A stretch of DNA of 64,000 nucleotides, taken from assembly GCA_016717595.1 (NCBI GenBank), contig JADKFE010000004.1, positions 62,001-126,000 on the forward strand, in the 5' to 3' direction. Of the stretch, positions 53,376-62,025 are shown in pieces (position 1 is the first letter of the stretch; every line of letters starts with the position of its first letter). The translations under genes were made by a program, and so were the position numbers. The stretch is from Deltaproteobacteria bacterium. Its GTDB lineage: Bacteria; Myxococcota_A; UBA796; CAJQPC01. A model generated the notes under the pieces. The model ran no database searches. It was not told the DNA's origin and saw only the letters and a list, made by a program, of their open reading frames with translations.

Positions 53376-53807
53376 ATGAAGTGGTCGCCTCTTTTGGCCT
53401 CTCTCTTGGCTGTGGGCTGCGGGCCCAAGACGCTGTTGCCCACGACGACGCTCTCGTTGGGCGAGGCGTCGATCACCGTCGAGGTCGCCGACACCCCGAG
53501 CGAACGACACAACGGGCTCATGTTCCGCGAGGCCATCGGCGCCGACGCCGGGATGCTCTTTGTGTACCCCGATCCCCAGCCACGCTCGTTCTGGATGGAG
53601 AACACCACCATCCCGCTCTCCATCGCTTACCTCGACGCCCAGGGCGTGATCCTCAACATCGAGGACATGCGGCCCCTCACCCGGGACGGCGTGCGCTCCT
53701 CTGGCCCGGCGCTCTACGCCTTAGAGATGAACCGCGGCTGGTTTGAGTCCAACCAGATCAAGCCCGGTCAGACCGTGGCGGGGCTGCCCGGCCCCAGCAA
53801 AGAATAG
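53376..53807 (+). CDS. DUF192 family lipoprotein
   Basis: The start codon follows the ruvB stop directly (TGAGATG). The 143-residue protein has a lipobox (LLAVGC, Cys near residue 15). Then comes a DUF192 domain with the family features VADTPSERHNGLMFRE, GMLFVYPDPQPRSFWMENT and LSIAYLDAQGVILNIEDM. DUF192 proteins are small beta-barrel envelope proteins of uncertain function. It is probably read from the ruv promoter. Confidence 0.88.
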   Translation: MKWSPLLASLLAVGCGPKTLLPTTTLSLGEASITVEVADTPSERHNGLMFREAIGADAGMLFVYPDPQPRSFWMENTTIPLSIAYLDAQGVILNIEDMRPLTRDGVRSSGPALYALEMNRGWFESNQIKPGQTVAGLPGPSKE

Positions 53808-53831
53808 GGCGCCGACGTCCCTTCACAGGGC

Positions 53832-53837
53832 TACACT
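53832..53837 (+). promoter_or_regulatory. Possible -10 element just before lpxC
   Basis: GGGC-TACACT-GG is 9 bases before the lpxC ATG and matches the block before the small MopE-like gene in all but one base. Only a leader of a few bases would remain. No ribosome site and no clear -35 element are visible. Confidence 0.3.
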
Positions 53838-53846
53838 GGCCAACGG

Positions 53847-54704
53847 ATGCGCCTAAACCCGCCCCAGCAGACGCTAAACGCGCCCGTCGTCGCCGAGGGC
53901 GTGGGCCTTCACACGGGCGTGTGGTGTAAGGCGCGCGCGCTCCCGGCGCCTGCCCACCACGGCGTTCGTTTTGTGCGGGTGGACCTCCCCGGCGCGCCGG
54001 AGCTCCCCGCGGCGGTGAGCCATGTGCGCTCCACCGTCTTGGCCACCACCTTGGGCGAGGGTGAGGCCTCGGTGAGCACCGTCGAGCACCTGCTCGCGAC
54101 GCTCTACGCCTTGGGCGTCGACAACGCCCGGATCGAGGTCGAGGGCCCCGAGCTCCCGGTGCTCGACGGCTCGGCCGGTGTGTGGACCGAGCGTGTGCTG
54201 GCCGCCGGGGTCGTGCCCCAAGACGCCGAGGTCGCCGTCCTGCGCCTCACCCGGCCCCTCTCGCTCTCCGATGGCGATCGCCAGGTGATCCTGCGGCCCT
54301 GCGAGGACGGCCTGCGCCTGCAGGTCACCGTCAACTTTGACCACCCCACCATCGGCGAGCAGCGTGTGCAGCTCGCCGTGAGCCCCGAGAGCTTCTTGGC
54401 CGAGCTCGCCTGGGCGCGCACCTTCGGGTTCTTGGAGGAGGTCGAGCGGATCCGCGCGGCGGGGCTCGCCCGAGGGGGCAGCCTAGAGAACGCCGTCGTC
54501 TTCTGCCGAGAGCGCGGCGTGCTCAACCCCGAGGGCCTACGCGCCGCCGATGAGCCCGTGCGCCACAAAGCCTTGGACCTGCTGGGCGATCTGAGCCTGC
54601 TCGGCGCGCGGCTCTACGCTGAGGTGGAGGTGCGCCGACCGGGCCACGGCATGACCTTACAGGCCGTGCGCGCGCTGCTGAATGAGGCGGCGACACGGTC
54701 CTGA
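53847..54704 (+). CDS. lpxC: UDP-3-O-acyl-N-acetylglucosamine deacetylase
   Basis: LpxC is the zinc enzyme that commits UDP-acyl-GlcNAc to lipid A. This copy has 285 residues and the expected zinc ligands: His in STVEHLLATLYALGVDN, and His and Asp in RHKALDLLGDLSLLG. ELPVLDGSAGVWTE and FGFLEEVERIRAAGLARGGSLENAVVF are also typical. Its presence shows that the organism makes LPS. It lies 39 bp after the DUF192 gene and may have its own promoter. A strong stem-loop follows. Confidence 0.95.
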   Translation: MRLNPPQQTLNAPVVAEGVGLHTGVWCKARALPAPAHHGVRFVRVDLPGAPELPAAVSHVRSTVLATTLGEGEASVSTVEHLLATLYALGVDNARIEVEGPELPVLDGSAGVWTERVLAAGVVPQDAEVAVLRLTRPLSLSDGDRQVILRPCEDGLRLQVTVNFDHPTIGEQRVQLAVSPESFLAELAWARTFGFLEEVERIRAAGLARGGSLENAVVFCRERGVLNPEGLRAADEPVRHKALDLLGDLSLLGARLYAEVEVRRPGHGMTLQAVRALLNEAATRS

Positions 54705-54729
54705 GCTGAAAGCGCGGCCCTGAAGCGAG

Positions 54730-54758
54730 TGACCCCGCCAGGGGGACTGGCGGGGTCA
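54730..54758 (+). terminator. Perfect 12-bp stem-loop after lpxC
   Basis: TGACCCCGCCAG (54730-54741) pairs perfectly with CTGGCGGGGTCA (54747-54758) around a GGGGA loop, 25 bases after the lpxC stop. There is no T run after it, so classical intrinsic termination is uncertain; it may protect the mRNA 3' end. Confidence 0.5.
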
Positions 54759-54880
54759 TCATGCCGAGAAGGTTTACTTCTTCGGGCCCGGCTTCGGGCG
54801 GGGGGACGGACGCCAACGCATAAGACCTCCAGCGGTTGATGAGTTTTTCTGGGGAGCACCAGGAACAGAGTCAGCATGGT

Positions 54881-54902
54881 CTTGACTTTGCCCTCTGTCA
54901 AG
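54881..54902. promoter_or_regulatory. Inverted repeat in the lpxC-methyltransferase gap
   Basis: CTTGAC-N10-GTCAAG is a perfect 6-bp inverted repeat about 90 bp before the methyltransferase start. The left arm contains TTGACT, which could also serve as a -35, but no -10 is seen at the right distance. It may be an operator. Confidence 0.25.
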
Positions 54903-54991
54903 CGTCCCCCCCTCTCAAATCTCACGTTCTTACGATCCTTCCCGGCCCAAGGCGGCGCCGGGGGCGAGCGACCGGGGTTAAGACGACGCCG

Positions 54992-55924
54992 ATGAGCCTC
55001 CGCGCCGCCCGCTGGTCCGACGGTGACACGCCGACCCTGCCTCCAGGGCCGCCCTTTGAGGCGCGGGCGCTCACCCCGTGGATCGGCCGATCCTTCACCC
55101 TGCCCTGCGGAGATCCCCGCCTGCCAGAGGTCTGCGCCGGTGGGCCCGCGCCGTCCCCAGCCCTTGAGAACCTCGTCGGCCTCACCCGGGCCTGGGCCGA
55201 GCACCCCGAGTGGCTCAGCTTCATGGACCCCGACGCGCCCAACCACGAGGCCAAGCTCCTGGAGCGCGCCCTCTACCTGCGCCGCTGGGCGCCGTGGCTG
55301 CCCCCGACGGGCCGGGCCCTGGACCTCGGCGCCGGGGTGGGCCGCTTCACCCACCTCTGGCTCGATCGTGGCCAAGAGGTGCTCGCTGTGGAGGCCGACA
55401 GGCGCAGTCTTGAGCGCCTCTTGTGGTTGGCCGCGGGCCGCGCCGGGCGCTTGGACCTGCGCTGGACGACGGCGGAGCGCCTGGGCGACGAGGGCCCCTT
55501 CGATCTTTGTTTCGCCGTAGAGCTGCTCAACTACGTCGATGATCCTGTGCGTTGCCTGGAGCGCGCCGCGGCGAACCTCCGGCCTGGGGGCCTGCTCTTC
55601 GGCGCTGTGGAGGCCGAGCTGGGCTGGCTGATGTCCGCCGACGCCGCCCCGGGCAGCCTCGCCGCCTTAGACGCCCACGATCCCCTGCTCGTCCCGGGCG
55701 ACCGCTTCGTGCGCACGTACTCCGAGGCCAGCCTGCGCGCGCTGCTTCAAGGCTGGGAGCTGCTCTTGCTCACGCCGAGCCACTATGTGCTCTCTGGGCC
55801 GTTTGAGCAGGCCGCCGGGCCCCTGAGCCTGGAGGCGCTGATCGCCTGGGAGGACCGCCTGCGGGCTCACCCGGTGTTGGGGCCGCTCCATCGCGCCTGG
55901 ACCTTCGTGGCGCGTCGTCCATAA
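54992..55924 (+). CDS. Class I SAM-dependent methyltransferase
   Basis: From the ATG at 54992 the protein has 310 residues. The SAM-binding motif I is ALDLGAGVGRFTHLWLDRG (near residue 108), followed by the acidic residue of motif II in VLAVEADRRSLE and a motif IV-like FDLCFAVELLNYVDDP. A post-motif RPGGLLFGAVE is also typical of Methyltransf_11/25-type enzymes. The first 100 residues are not family-specific, and the substrate is unknown. It stands alone, between the lpxC hairpin and a gene-poor leader. Confidence 0.82.
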   Translation: MSLRAARWSDGDTPTLPPGPPFEARALTPWIGRSFTLPCGDPRLPEVCAGGPAPSPALENLVGLTRAWAEHPEWLSFMDPDAPNHEAKLLERALYLRRWAPWLPPTGRALDLGAGVGRFTHLWLDRGQEVLAVEADRRSLERLLWLAAGRAGRLDLRWTTAERLGDEGPFDLCFAVELLNYVDDPVRCLERAAANLRPGGLLFGAVEAELGWLMSADAAPGSLAALDAHDPLLVPGDRFVRTYSEASLRALLQGWELLLLTPSHYVLSGPFEQAAGPLSLEALIAWEDRLRAHPVLGPLHRAWTFVARRP

Positions 55925-56278
55925 CGGTCATTCGTAGCGCGTTTTTTCAGGTTCTAAGATCTGGGATCTCCGCTTAAAAAAGTGAGCGGGCGGCGCTTGT
56001 TCGGTCAGTTTGTGTCCGTTTGAGCCTGGATCGAGGCCATGAACGGGTTATTTAAGGGTGTCGGCGACGCTTGCGCCAAAGGCTTGTCCCGGCTCTCTCC
56101 AACCCCTGCGGCGTCGCCGTGGGCGCGTCACGTCGCGCGCCTGCCGTCGCTGAGGGCTGCTCGCACCCTCAAGAACTGCTCATCGGTCGCCTTCGCGACC
56201 GGCCGCGCCGTCGTCGGCGCCCCACCGCGACCGCTCCGCGAGAGCGCGCCGCGTCATCCCCACGCCCAAGGAGGGAAC
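55925..56278. other. Upstream region of the small membrane protein, no clear gene
   Basis: The first 110 bp are AT-rich for this genome (GCGTTTTTTCAGG, GCTTAAAAAAGTG) and contain AGATC-TG-GGATCT-like symmetry, so they may hold a promoter. The frame of the following gene is open back to an ATG at 56039, but the AAGGAGG at 56268-56274 points to the later start. Confidence 0.45.
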
Positions 56279-56503
56279 ATGACCACCCTGACCGCCTCGC
56301 TCCGCGTCCCCGCGCCCCGCGGCCGGTCGATGCCCACCACGCGCCACACGCGCCGCGCCTCCATCGACGCTCCCCGCTTCGATCTGCGCGACCGCGCGCT
56401 GAGCCCCATCGAGCTTGTCACCGTCGCGGGCGTCATCGTGCTCAGCGCCGCGCTCAACACGCGGCTGTTTGAGCTCGTGTTTTGGCTCGCCTCGATGGCC
56501 TGA
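56279..56503 (+). CDS. Small single-helix membrane protein
   Basis: A 74-residue protein starting at the ATG at 56279, with a near-perfect ribosome site (AAGGAGG, 4 bases upstream). The N-terminal half is basic (MPTTRHTRRAS) and the C-terminal half is hydrophobic (ELVTVAGVIVLSAALNTRL, then FELVFWLASMA), so it should insert by its C-terminal helix. No family is recognised. A likely terminator follows 20 bp after the stop, so the gene is probably transcribed alone. The strong translation signals suggest high expression. Confidence 0.65.
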   Translation: MTTLTASLRVPAPRGRSMPTTRHTRRASIDAPRFDLRDRALSPIELVTVAGVIVLSAALNTRLFELVFWLASMA

Positions 56504-56522
56504 TCGGCCTCTTTGACCCCAC

Positions 56523-56551
56523 GGAGGGCGTCCCAGGTTGGGGCGCCCTCC
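56523..56551 (+). terminator. Probable terminator hairpin
   Basis: GGAGGGCGTCCC pairs with GGGGCGCCCTCC (one G-T pair) around a short loop and is followed by TCGTTT. It lies 19 bases after the stop of the small membrane protein gene. Confidence 0.6.
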
Positions 56552-56685
56552 TCGTTTGGGGGACTCCCCACGACGAGCGTTCACGACGGGACACCCCTGC
56601 TCTCTGCGCGCCTGGGTTATGATGAGGCGCCCCTGTCACGCACCCCTGCTGCGAACCCCCAACTCCACCCAGGCCCGTCGGCGTC

Positions 56686-58056
56686 ATGTCATCGCTTGAG
56701 AAGACCCTGCATGACGTTGACTCCGAGGACGCCGGGGGGGTCGACACCAACACCAACGTGTTGACCGTGGTGCACCACATCCGCCCGGACGCCGTCGGGG
56801 TGCGTCGCGCGCTGGCCGCGGGGCCGCCGCTGGTGTTGGGCCGGGGTCGCGGTGAGCTGGGGGCAGGAAACCTCGACGATCCCCTGCTCTCCCGGGCGCA
56901 TTGTGAGGTGAAGCTCAACGACCAAGGCGTCGAGGTGCGCGACGCGGGCAGCCTCAACGGATCCTTCGTCAACGGCCAGTCCTTCACCCGCACCGCTCTG
57001 CGTGAGGGCGACATCCTCGGCCTGGGCAACATCCTCCTGCTGTTGCACCGCGCGCCGCGCAGCTTCACCCCGCGCCCGCACCCGCGGCTGATCGGCGGCA
57101 GCGCGAAGCTCTCTCGCCTGCTTGAAGACGTAGACCGCGTCGCGCCCCGAATGACGACGGTGCTCGTGCAAGGTGAGACCGGCGTTGGCAAAGAGCTCAT
57201 CGCCCAAGAGGTCCACCTCGCCAGCGGCCGACAAGGGCGCTTCGTCGCGGTGAACTGCGGGGCCATGCCCGAGGCGCTTCTGCTCTCGGAGCTCTTCGGC
57301 CACACCCGCGGCGCGTTCACCGGGGCGGATCGTGAGCGCACCGGGCTCGTTCAGGCCGCTGAAGGCGGCACGCTCTTCTTGGACGAGATCGGCGAGGCCC
57401 CGCCGGGCCTTCAGGTGGCGCTGCTGCGCCTGCTTCAAGAGCAAGAGTATCGCCCGGTCGGCTCAAGCCAGGTCCACAAGGCCGACGTGCGGTTTGTCGC
57501 CGCCACCCACCGCGATCTCTCCGTGCTCGTCGCCCAAGGCCAGTTCCGTGAGGATCTCTTCGGCCGCCTGCGCTGGGCGCTCCATGTGCCCTCCTTACGC
57601 GAGCGCCCTGAAGACATCCCGCTCCTCGCCCGGCACTTTGTGCGCCTGCACGCTGGCCGCCCCTTGGACATCCACCGCAGCCTCATGCTGCTGATGCTGC
57701 GGTACCGTTGGCCCCGAAACGTGCGAGAGCTCGACGCCTGGATTGAGCGCCTGTGTGTGGAGCAGTCCGACGCCGACAGCCTGCGCCCGTCAGACTGGAT
57801 TCAGCTCGCCGTGAGCGCTCAGGAGCCCAGCGTCCCCCCGCCTCCGGCCCCAGCCGCCGCCGCGCCTACGCTCACCGACCGCAGCGTGAAGCCCAGCGCC
57901 GAGTCCCTCCGCCAGCTCTTCTTCGCCGTGAACGGCAACGTGAAGGCCCTCGCCGGGCGCCTGGGTGTGTCCCGAAACACCCTGTACCGCTGGTTTAAGG
58001 AGTACGAGATCGACCCCGACGCCTTACGATCCGGCGGGGTTGACGGCCTGGGCTGA
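56686..58056 (+). CDS. Sigma54-dependent activator with N-terminal FHA domain
   Basis: Residues ~45-130 of this 456-residue protein form an FHA domain (LVLGRGRGELGAGNLDDPLLSRAHCEV then SLNGSFVNG), which binds phosphothreonine. Residues ~135-370 are the sigma54 AAA+ domain: Walker A VQGETGVGKELIA, the sigma54-contact loop GAFTGAD, and Walker B GTLFLDEIGEAPP. A Fis-type helix-turn-helix lies near the C-terminus (NVKALAGRLGVSRNTLYRWF). Myxobacteria use this architecture to link Ser/Thr kinases to sigma54 promoters, so the kinase at 45 kb is a possible but unproven input. Its last 33 bp overlap the opposite gene. Confidence 0.93.
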   Translation: MSSLEKTLHDVDSEDAGGVDTNTNVLTVVHHIRPDAVGVRRALAAGPPLVLGRGRGELGAGNLDDPLLSRAHCEVKLNDQGVEVRDAGSLNGSFVNGQSFTRTALREGDILGLGNILLLLHRAPRSFTPRPHPRLIGGSAKLSRLLEDVDRVAPRMTTVLVQGETGVGKELIAQEVHLASGRQGRFVAVNCGAMPEALLLSELFGHTRGAFTGADRERTGLVQAAEGGTLFLDEIGEAPPGLQVALLRLLQEQEYRPVGSSQVHKADVRFVAATHRDLSVLVAQGQFREDLFGRLRWALHVPSLRERPEDIPLLARHFVRLHAGRPLDIHRSLMLLMLRYRWPRNVRELDAWIERLCVEQSDADSLRPSDWIQLAVSAQEPSVPPPPAPAAAAPTLTDRSVKPSAESLRQLFFAVNGNVKALAGRLGVSRNTLYRWFKEYEIDPDALRSGGVDGLG

Positions 58057-58539
58057 GCGAGCCTGGGCTGAGCGAGCCTGCACCAGCCGCGCGCCCAAAG
58101 CCGCCGCCGCGCCCCAGCCGCTCGCCGCCAAGGCCCACAGCCAGATCGAGCCCGGCCCGGCCTCCTCCTCTGGTTGACCGACGGCCTCCTCCGCCGCGGA
58201 GCTGAGCAGGCCATCCACCCCCAGCCGCAGGCGCAGCTCTGGACCGGGGCCGTCGGGGCGCCGCGCCCGCGCTGGGGCCGTCCACACCTCGGCCACCAGC
58301 AGCCGGGCGCTCAGGGTCGCGCCGGGCGGCGCCGGGTCGAGTAAGGCGGTGAACACGGCGTCTCCGGCCTTCACGTCCGGCGGCTGGCCGTCATCTCGGG
58401 CGACGAAGGTAGACGGCGCGTCGGCCACGAGCTCAACGGTCACCTCACCGGAGAGCCGCCCAGCGCGATCTTCGACCCGCACGATGAGGGGCTCGGCGAA
58501 GGCCACGCCCAACACACACCACAGCGGCACCGTCGTCAA
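58024..58539 (-). CDS. Hypothetical secreted or membrane protein
   Basis: The 171-residue frame begins at a TTG that overlaps the stop of the radical SAM gene (58536-58539) and has a signal peptide (LWCVLGVAFA). The mature part looks like a beta-sandwich (IVRVEDRAGRLSGEVTVELV), with a C-terminal hydrophobic helix (GSIWLWALAASGWGAAAALG). The last 20 residues contain a repeated ARSAQ. That repeat comes from a 15-bp tandem duplication at 58046-58075, whose first unit also holds the stop codon of the opposite activator gene. Function unknown. Confidence 0.65.
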   Translation of the reverse strand: MTTVPLWCVLGVAFAEPLIVRVEDRAGRLSGEVTVELVADAPSTFVARDDGQPPDVKAGDAVFTALLDPAPPGATLSARLLVAEVWTAPARARRPDGPGPELRLRLGVDGLLSSAAEEAVGQPEEEAGPGSIWLWALAASGWGAAAALGARLVQARSAQARSAQAVNPAGS

Positions 58540-60035
58540 ACCGTCGCGATCTTGCCCAGACCCACCTGGGGGATGCGCCGCATCACCGTAGACTTGACGA
58601 TCTCGCTGAGCACCGTGGCCCCGCCCAACATCTCCATGAGCTCCTCGCGGCCTTCAGACTTGGAGAGCTTGCGGCGGATGAGGTCGGGGCGCATGTAGAA
58701 CTTGAGGTAGGCCTTGGTGCGGTACGCCCGGAGCTGCTCGGCGGTGAAGGTCTCCGTCTCAAGCTGGGGCAACAAGCCGCCGCCGTTCACGGTGTACTCG
58801 CGCCAGAAATCGCCGCTCACATAGCCGCGCTCTTGGCTGATCGTGTACAGATCCGTGCCGGGCAGGGCCGTGGCCACAGAGAACGACGCCCAGTCCAGGC
58901 CGATGTCGGCGGCGAAGTTCATCGTCTCCTCAACATCCTCCGGCGTGGCGTCGTAGTAGCCGATCATGAAGTAGCCGCGGGTCTCGATGCCCTCCTCGCG
59001 GGCGATGCGGAAGGCCTTGCGGGTTTGATCCCGGGTGATCTGTTTGTTCATGATCTTGAGCACACGGTCCGTCCCGGCCTCGACCCCCATGTGGATCGAG
59101 CGCAGCCCGGCCTGCTTGAGCCAGCGCAGCACCTCACGATCCACGGTGTCGACCCGGGCGCGGATGTTGAACTTCACCTTGAGCCCGCGCTGCTGCACCA
59201 GCTCAGAGAACCGCTTCATCCGGCGTTTGCCGATGGTGAAGGTCTCATCAAACATCACGATCTCACGGACGCCGTGCTCCTTCTCCAGAAACTCCATCTC
59301 GTCCACCACCAGCTCGGGCGAACGAAAACGCAGCTTCTCGCTGTAGACCTGGGAACAATACCCACAGTGCCAGGGGCAGCCGCGGGTGGTCACCATCGTC
59401 GCGAAGGGGCGAAGCAGGGTGAGGCAGTGGTAGCTGGGGATGTCCACCAGATCCCAGGCGGGCATGGGGTAACGGTCGATGTCTTTGGGCAGGGCCCGGG
59501 GGCCGTTTCGCACGACGGAGCCGTCCTTCATGCGCACGACGGTGCCGTCGATGCCGAGCAGGTTGTGCCCGGCCTCCATGCGCTCGCAGATCTCCAAGAA
59601 GGTCTCTTCGCCGTCGCCCACCACGGCGAGGTCGAAGCAGGGCCAAGACAGGCTCTCTTCAGCGTAGAGCGAGAGGTGCGGGCCGCCGAGCACGATGATC
59701 GCCTCGGGGCAGACCTCACGGACCATCTGCGCGATCTCGATGACCGCGGGCCAGCCCAGCGTCTTGGCCGTGAGCGCGACGAGCTGCGGCTTGATGTCGG
59801 CCACCCGTTTGCGCCCCTCGGCGGGGAGCAGGTTCATCGCGTGCAGGTCGAGGAAGTGGACGTCGTGGAAGCCGTTCTGGCGCACCCACGAGGCCAGGCC
59901 CAACAAGGGCAACGAGGGGAAGATGCCCAGCTTCTCGGCGGCCTTCTTGGAGAGCGGCTGCTGATCGGCGGCCTCGTGGTACTTCATGAAGAGGATGCGG
60001 GTCTTCTTTGACCCGGCGGTGTTCAGCGAGGGCAT
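58536..60035 (-). CDS. B12-binding-type radical SAM protein
   Basis: The first ~190 residues of this 499-residue protein have the order of a cobalamin-binding domain (FPSLPLLGLASWVRQNG, then AIIVLGGPHLSLYAEES and LAVVGDGEETFLEI). The radical SAM motif is at about residue 219 (TTRGCPWHCGYCSQVY, CxxxCxxC). FDETFTIGKRRMKRF, MGVEAGTDRVLKIMNKQ and FMIGYYDATPEDVEETM are typical of the B12 radical SAM family, whose members include methyltransferases and ring-forming enzymes. The usual cobalamin His motif (DxHxxG) is not obvious, so B12 binding may be lost. The substrate is unknown. It is divergent from the ABC transporter operon. Confidence 0.85.
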   Translation of the reverse strand: MPSLNTAGSKKTRILFMKYHEAADQQPLSKKAAEKLGIFPSLPLLGLASWVRQNGFHDVHFLDLHAMNLLPAEGRKRVADIKPQLVALTAKTLGWPAVIEIAQMVREVCPEAIIVLGGPHLSLYAEESLSWPCFDLAVVGDGEETFLEICERMEAGHNLLGIDGTVVRMKDGSVVRNGPRALPKDIDRYPMPAWDLVDIPSYHCLTLLRPFATMVTTRGCPWHCGYCSQVYSEKLRFRSPELVVDEMEFLEKEHGVREIVMFDETFTIGKRRMKRFSELVQQRGLKVKFNIRARVDTVDREVLRWLKQAGLRSIHMGVEAGTDRVLKIMNKQITRDQTRKAFRIAREEGIETRGYFMIGYYDATPEDVEETMNFAADIGLDWASFSVATALPGTDLYTISQERGYVSGDFWREYTVNGGGLLPQLETETFTAEQLRAYRTKAYLKFYMRPDLIRRKLSKSEGREELMEMLGGATVLSEIVKSTVMRRIPQVGLGKIATV

Positions 60036-60107
60036 GGGGGCTCCCGGCGCGTGGTCGGTCAGTCGGCCTCAGGATAGCACCTTCCCCCGTCAACGGTGCG
60101 ACCCGGC

Positions 60108-60137
60108 TTGTGAGAGAGCCAGTCTCCGCAGTATACT
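60108..60137 (+). promoter_or_regulatory. Candidate sigma70 promoter of the ABC transporter operon
   Basis: TTGTGA (60108-60113), an 18-bp spacer and TATACT (60132-60137) give four and five of six consensus bases. The -10 is about 41 bp before the binding-protein ATG. By eye only. Confidence 0.45.
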
Positions 60138-60178
60138 CGTCCACCGTGCGACCACCACTCCACACCGGACTGCAAACG

Positions 60179-62002
60179 ATGCCCATCACCACCCCGCCTT
60201 CCCGCGCCCTCTCACCCGTGCTTGTAGGCGCTGGGCTCGTTTTGTCCCTGACGACGCTCGCCGGGCTGGTCGGATGTTCTGGCAGCGAGGGGGAGGGTGG
60301 CCCAGCGGCCTCGAATGGCGGCCCCACCACGAGCCAAGGCCCCGGCAAGGAGCCCTCGGCCGAGGAGCTCGGCGGACGCCGCGACGCCTTGGTGATCGCT
60401 GAGCTCTCCGACGCCGACTCGTTGTTGTACGCCGTCTCCCAGTCGGCCTCCGACGCCGCGCTCATCGCGAACCTCAACATGGAGAACTTTGAGGCCACCT
60501 TCGACTGCTCCTTGCAGTACACCCCGGCGCTCTTTGAGTCCTGGTCCTGGGACGACACCCACACCATCCTCAAGGTGAAGGTGCGTGAGGGGGTGAGCTG
60601 GTCCGACGGCAAGCCGGTCACCGCCCACGACGTCAAGTTCACCTACGATCTCGTCTTAGACCCCGTCGTGGCCAGCCCCCGCCAGTCGATGTTGGAGAAG
60701 ATGGTCCCGGGCAAGGCGCCCCTGGTGATCGACGACTACAACCTCGAGTTCCACTACCAGAAGGCGTACAACACCGCGACGATGTTGCAGCACGCGAGCC
60801 TCGCGCCGTCGCCGAAACACGTCTTAGAGAGCGCCGACCGCGCCAGCCTTCGCGGCAACGACTTCCACAAGAACCCCGTCACCACCGGGCCTTGGAAGAT
60901 CGACAAGTGGGAGCCCGACTCCCGCATCGTGCTCGTGCCCAACGAGAAGTTCTCGGGCCCCAAAGAGATGTCGCCTCGGCTCAACCGCGTCATCTTCAAG
61001 ATCATCCCCGAGTACGCCACCCGCCTCATCGAGCTGGAGTCGGGCGCCATCGACCTGATGACGGCGATCCTGCCTGCGGACGCCGCGCGGCTCAAGAAGG
61101 AGCACCCCGAGCTGAGCTTCTACCGCCGGGGCTGGCGCTCCAACGACTACATCGCCTGGAACAACTTCGACTCCGCCGACTACAAGGCCCAGAAGGAGAC
61201 GGCGAAGGAGAACCTCGACTGGTCCAAGGTGAAGCGCCACCCGATCTTCGGCGACGTGGCCACCCGGCGCGCGCTCACGAAGGCCATCGACATCGACAAG
61301 CTCATCAAGGACCTGCTCACAACTGAAGACGGTGAGGTCTACGGCCGCCGCGCCGTGAGCACGGTCACCCCCGCCCTGTGCGACACCCACAACAACGACA
61401 TCCCCCTGATCCCGCTGAACGTCGCCGAGGCCAAGGCTGAGCTGGAGGCGCTGGGCTGGAAGGACACCAACAACGACGGCGTGCTCGACCGCGACGGCAA
61501 ACCCTTCCGGTTCACCCTGCTCACGAACAGCGGCAACGCCCGGCGCAACAAGGCCGCCGTCATCGTGCAGGACAACCTCAAGTCCATCGGCGTCGACATG
61601 CAGATCGAGCAGTCCGAGTCCAACACCTTCTTTGAGCGCCTGCGCAAGAAGGACTACGAGGCCGCGCTCTCGGGCTGGAGCGCCTCGTTGGCGCCAGACA
61701 TGAACCCGATGTGGCACAGCGGCGAGAAGTACGAGTTCAACTTCACCGGCTACTCAAACCCCCAGGTCGACCAGCTCATCGCTGAGGCCTTGGAGGAGCC
61801 CGACGACGCGAAGTCGAACGCCATGATCAAAGAGGCCCAGCGCTTGATCTACGAGGATCAGCCCTACACCTTCTTGTACTGGATGGACGAGATCGTCGCC
61901 GTACACTCCCGGTTTAAGGACGTGCGGGTAGACATCCTCTCCCAGTACCGGCGCATGGACGCCTGGTGGGTGCCCGCCAACGAGGTCAAGTACCCTCAGT
62001 GA
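60179..62002 (+). CDS. ABC transporter substrate-binding lipoprotein, family 5 (Opp/Dpp type)
   Basis: This protein starts at the ATG at 60179 and has 607 residues, with a lipoprotein signal peptide ending at LAGLVGC. A Gly/Ser-rich linker follows, then the family 5 binding fold: VREGVSWSDGKPVTAHDVKFTYDLVLD near residue 140, TTGPWKIDKWEPDSRIVLVPNEKF, and RALTKAIDIDKLIKDLL. It delivers peptides, or other ligands such as nickel, sugars or opines, to the permeases encoded next; the ligand cannot be told. A calcium-like DTNNDGVLDRDGK loop sits in the second lobe. Permease 1 follows after 23 bp. Confidence 0.92.
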   Translation: MPITTPPSRALSPVLVGAGLVLSLTTLAGLVGCSGSEGEGGPAASNGGPTTSQGPGKEPSAEELGGRRDALVIAELSDADSLLYAVSQSASDAALIANLNMENFEATFDCSLQYTPALFESWSWDDTHTILKVKVREGVSWSDGKPVTAHDVKFTYDLVLDPVVASPRQSMLEKMVPGKAPLVIDDYNLEFHYQKAYNTATMLQHASLAPSPKHVLESADRASLRGNDFHKNPVTTGPWKIDKWEPDSRIVLVPNEKFSGPKEMSPRLNRVIFKIIPEYATRLIELESGAIDLMTAILPADAARLKKEHPELSFYRRGWRSNDYIAWNNFDSADYKAQKETAKENLDWSKVKRHPIFGDVATRRALTKAIDIDKLIKDLLTTEDGEVYGRRAVSTVTPALCDTHNNDIPLIPLNVAEAKAELEALGWKDTNNDGVLDRDGKPFRFTLLTNSGNARRNKAAVIVQDNLKSIGVDMQIEQSESNTFFERLRKKDYEAALSGWSASLAPDMNPMWHSGEKYEFNFTGYSNPQVDQLIAEALEEPDDAKSNAMIKEAQRLIYEDQPYTFLYWMDEIVAVHSRFKDVRVDILSQYRRMDAWWVPANEVKYPQ

Positions 62003-62025
62003 CCCGGCGCGGGTGAAGGAAGAGG

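Noticed and set aside
54759..54821. Small plus-strand gene of about 20 residues after the lpxC hairpin
   Set aside because: It has an ATG but no ribosome site, and the sequence is low-complexity Gly/Ser/Ala.
56039..56278. Longer N-terminus for the small membrane protein
   Set aside because: The extra 80 residues are Arg/Ala/Pro-rich and lack a ribosome site, while the ATG at 56279 has AAGGAGG at ideal spacing.
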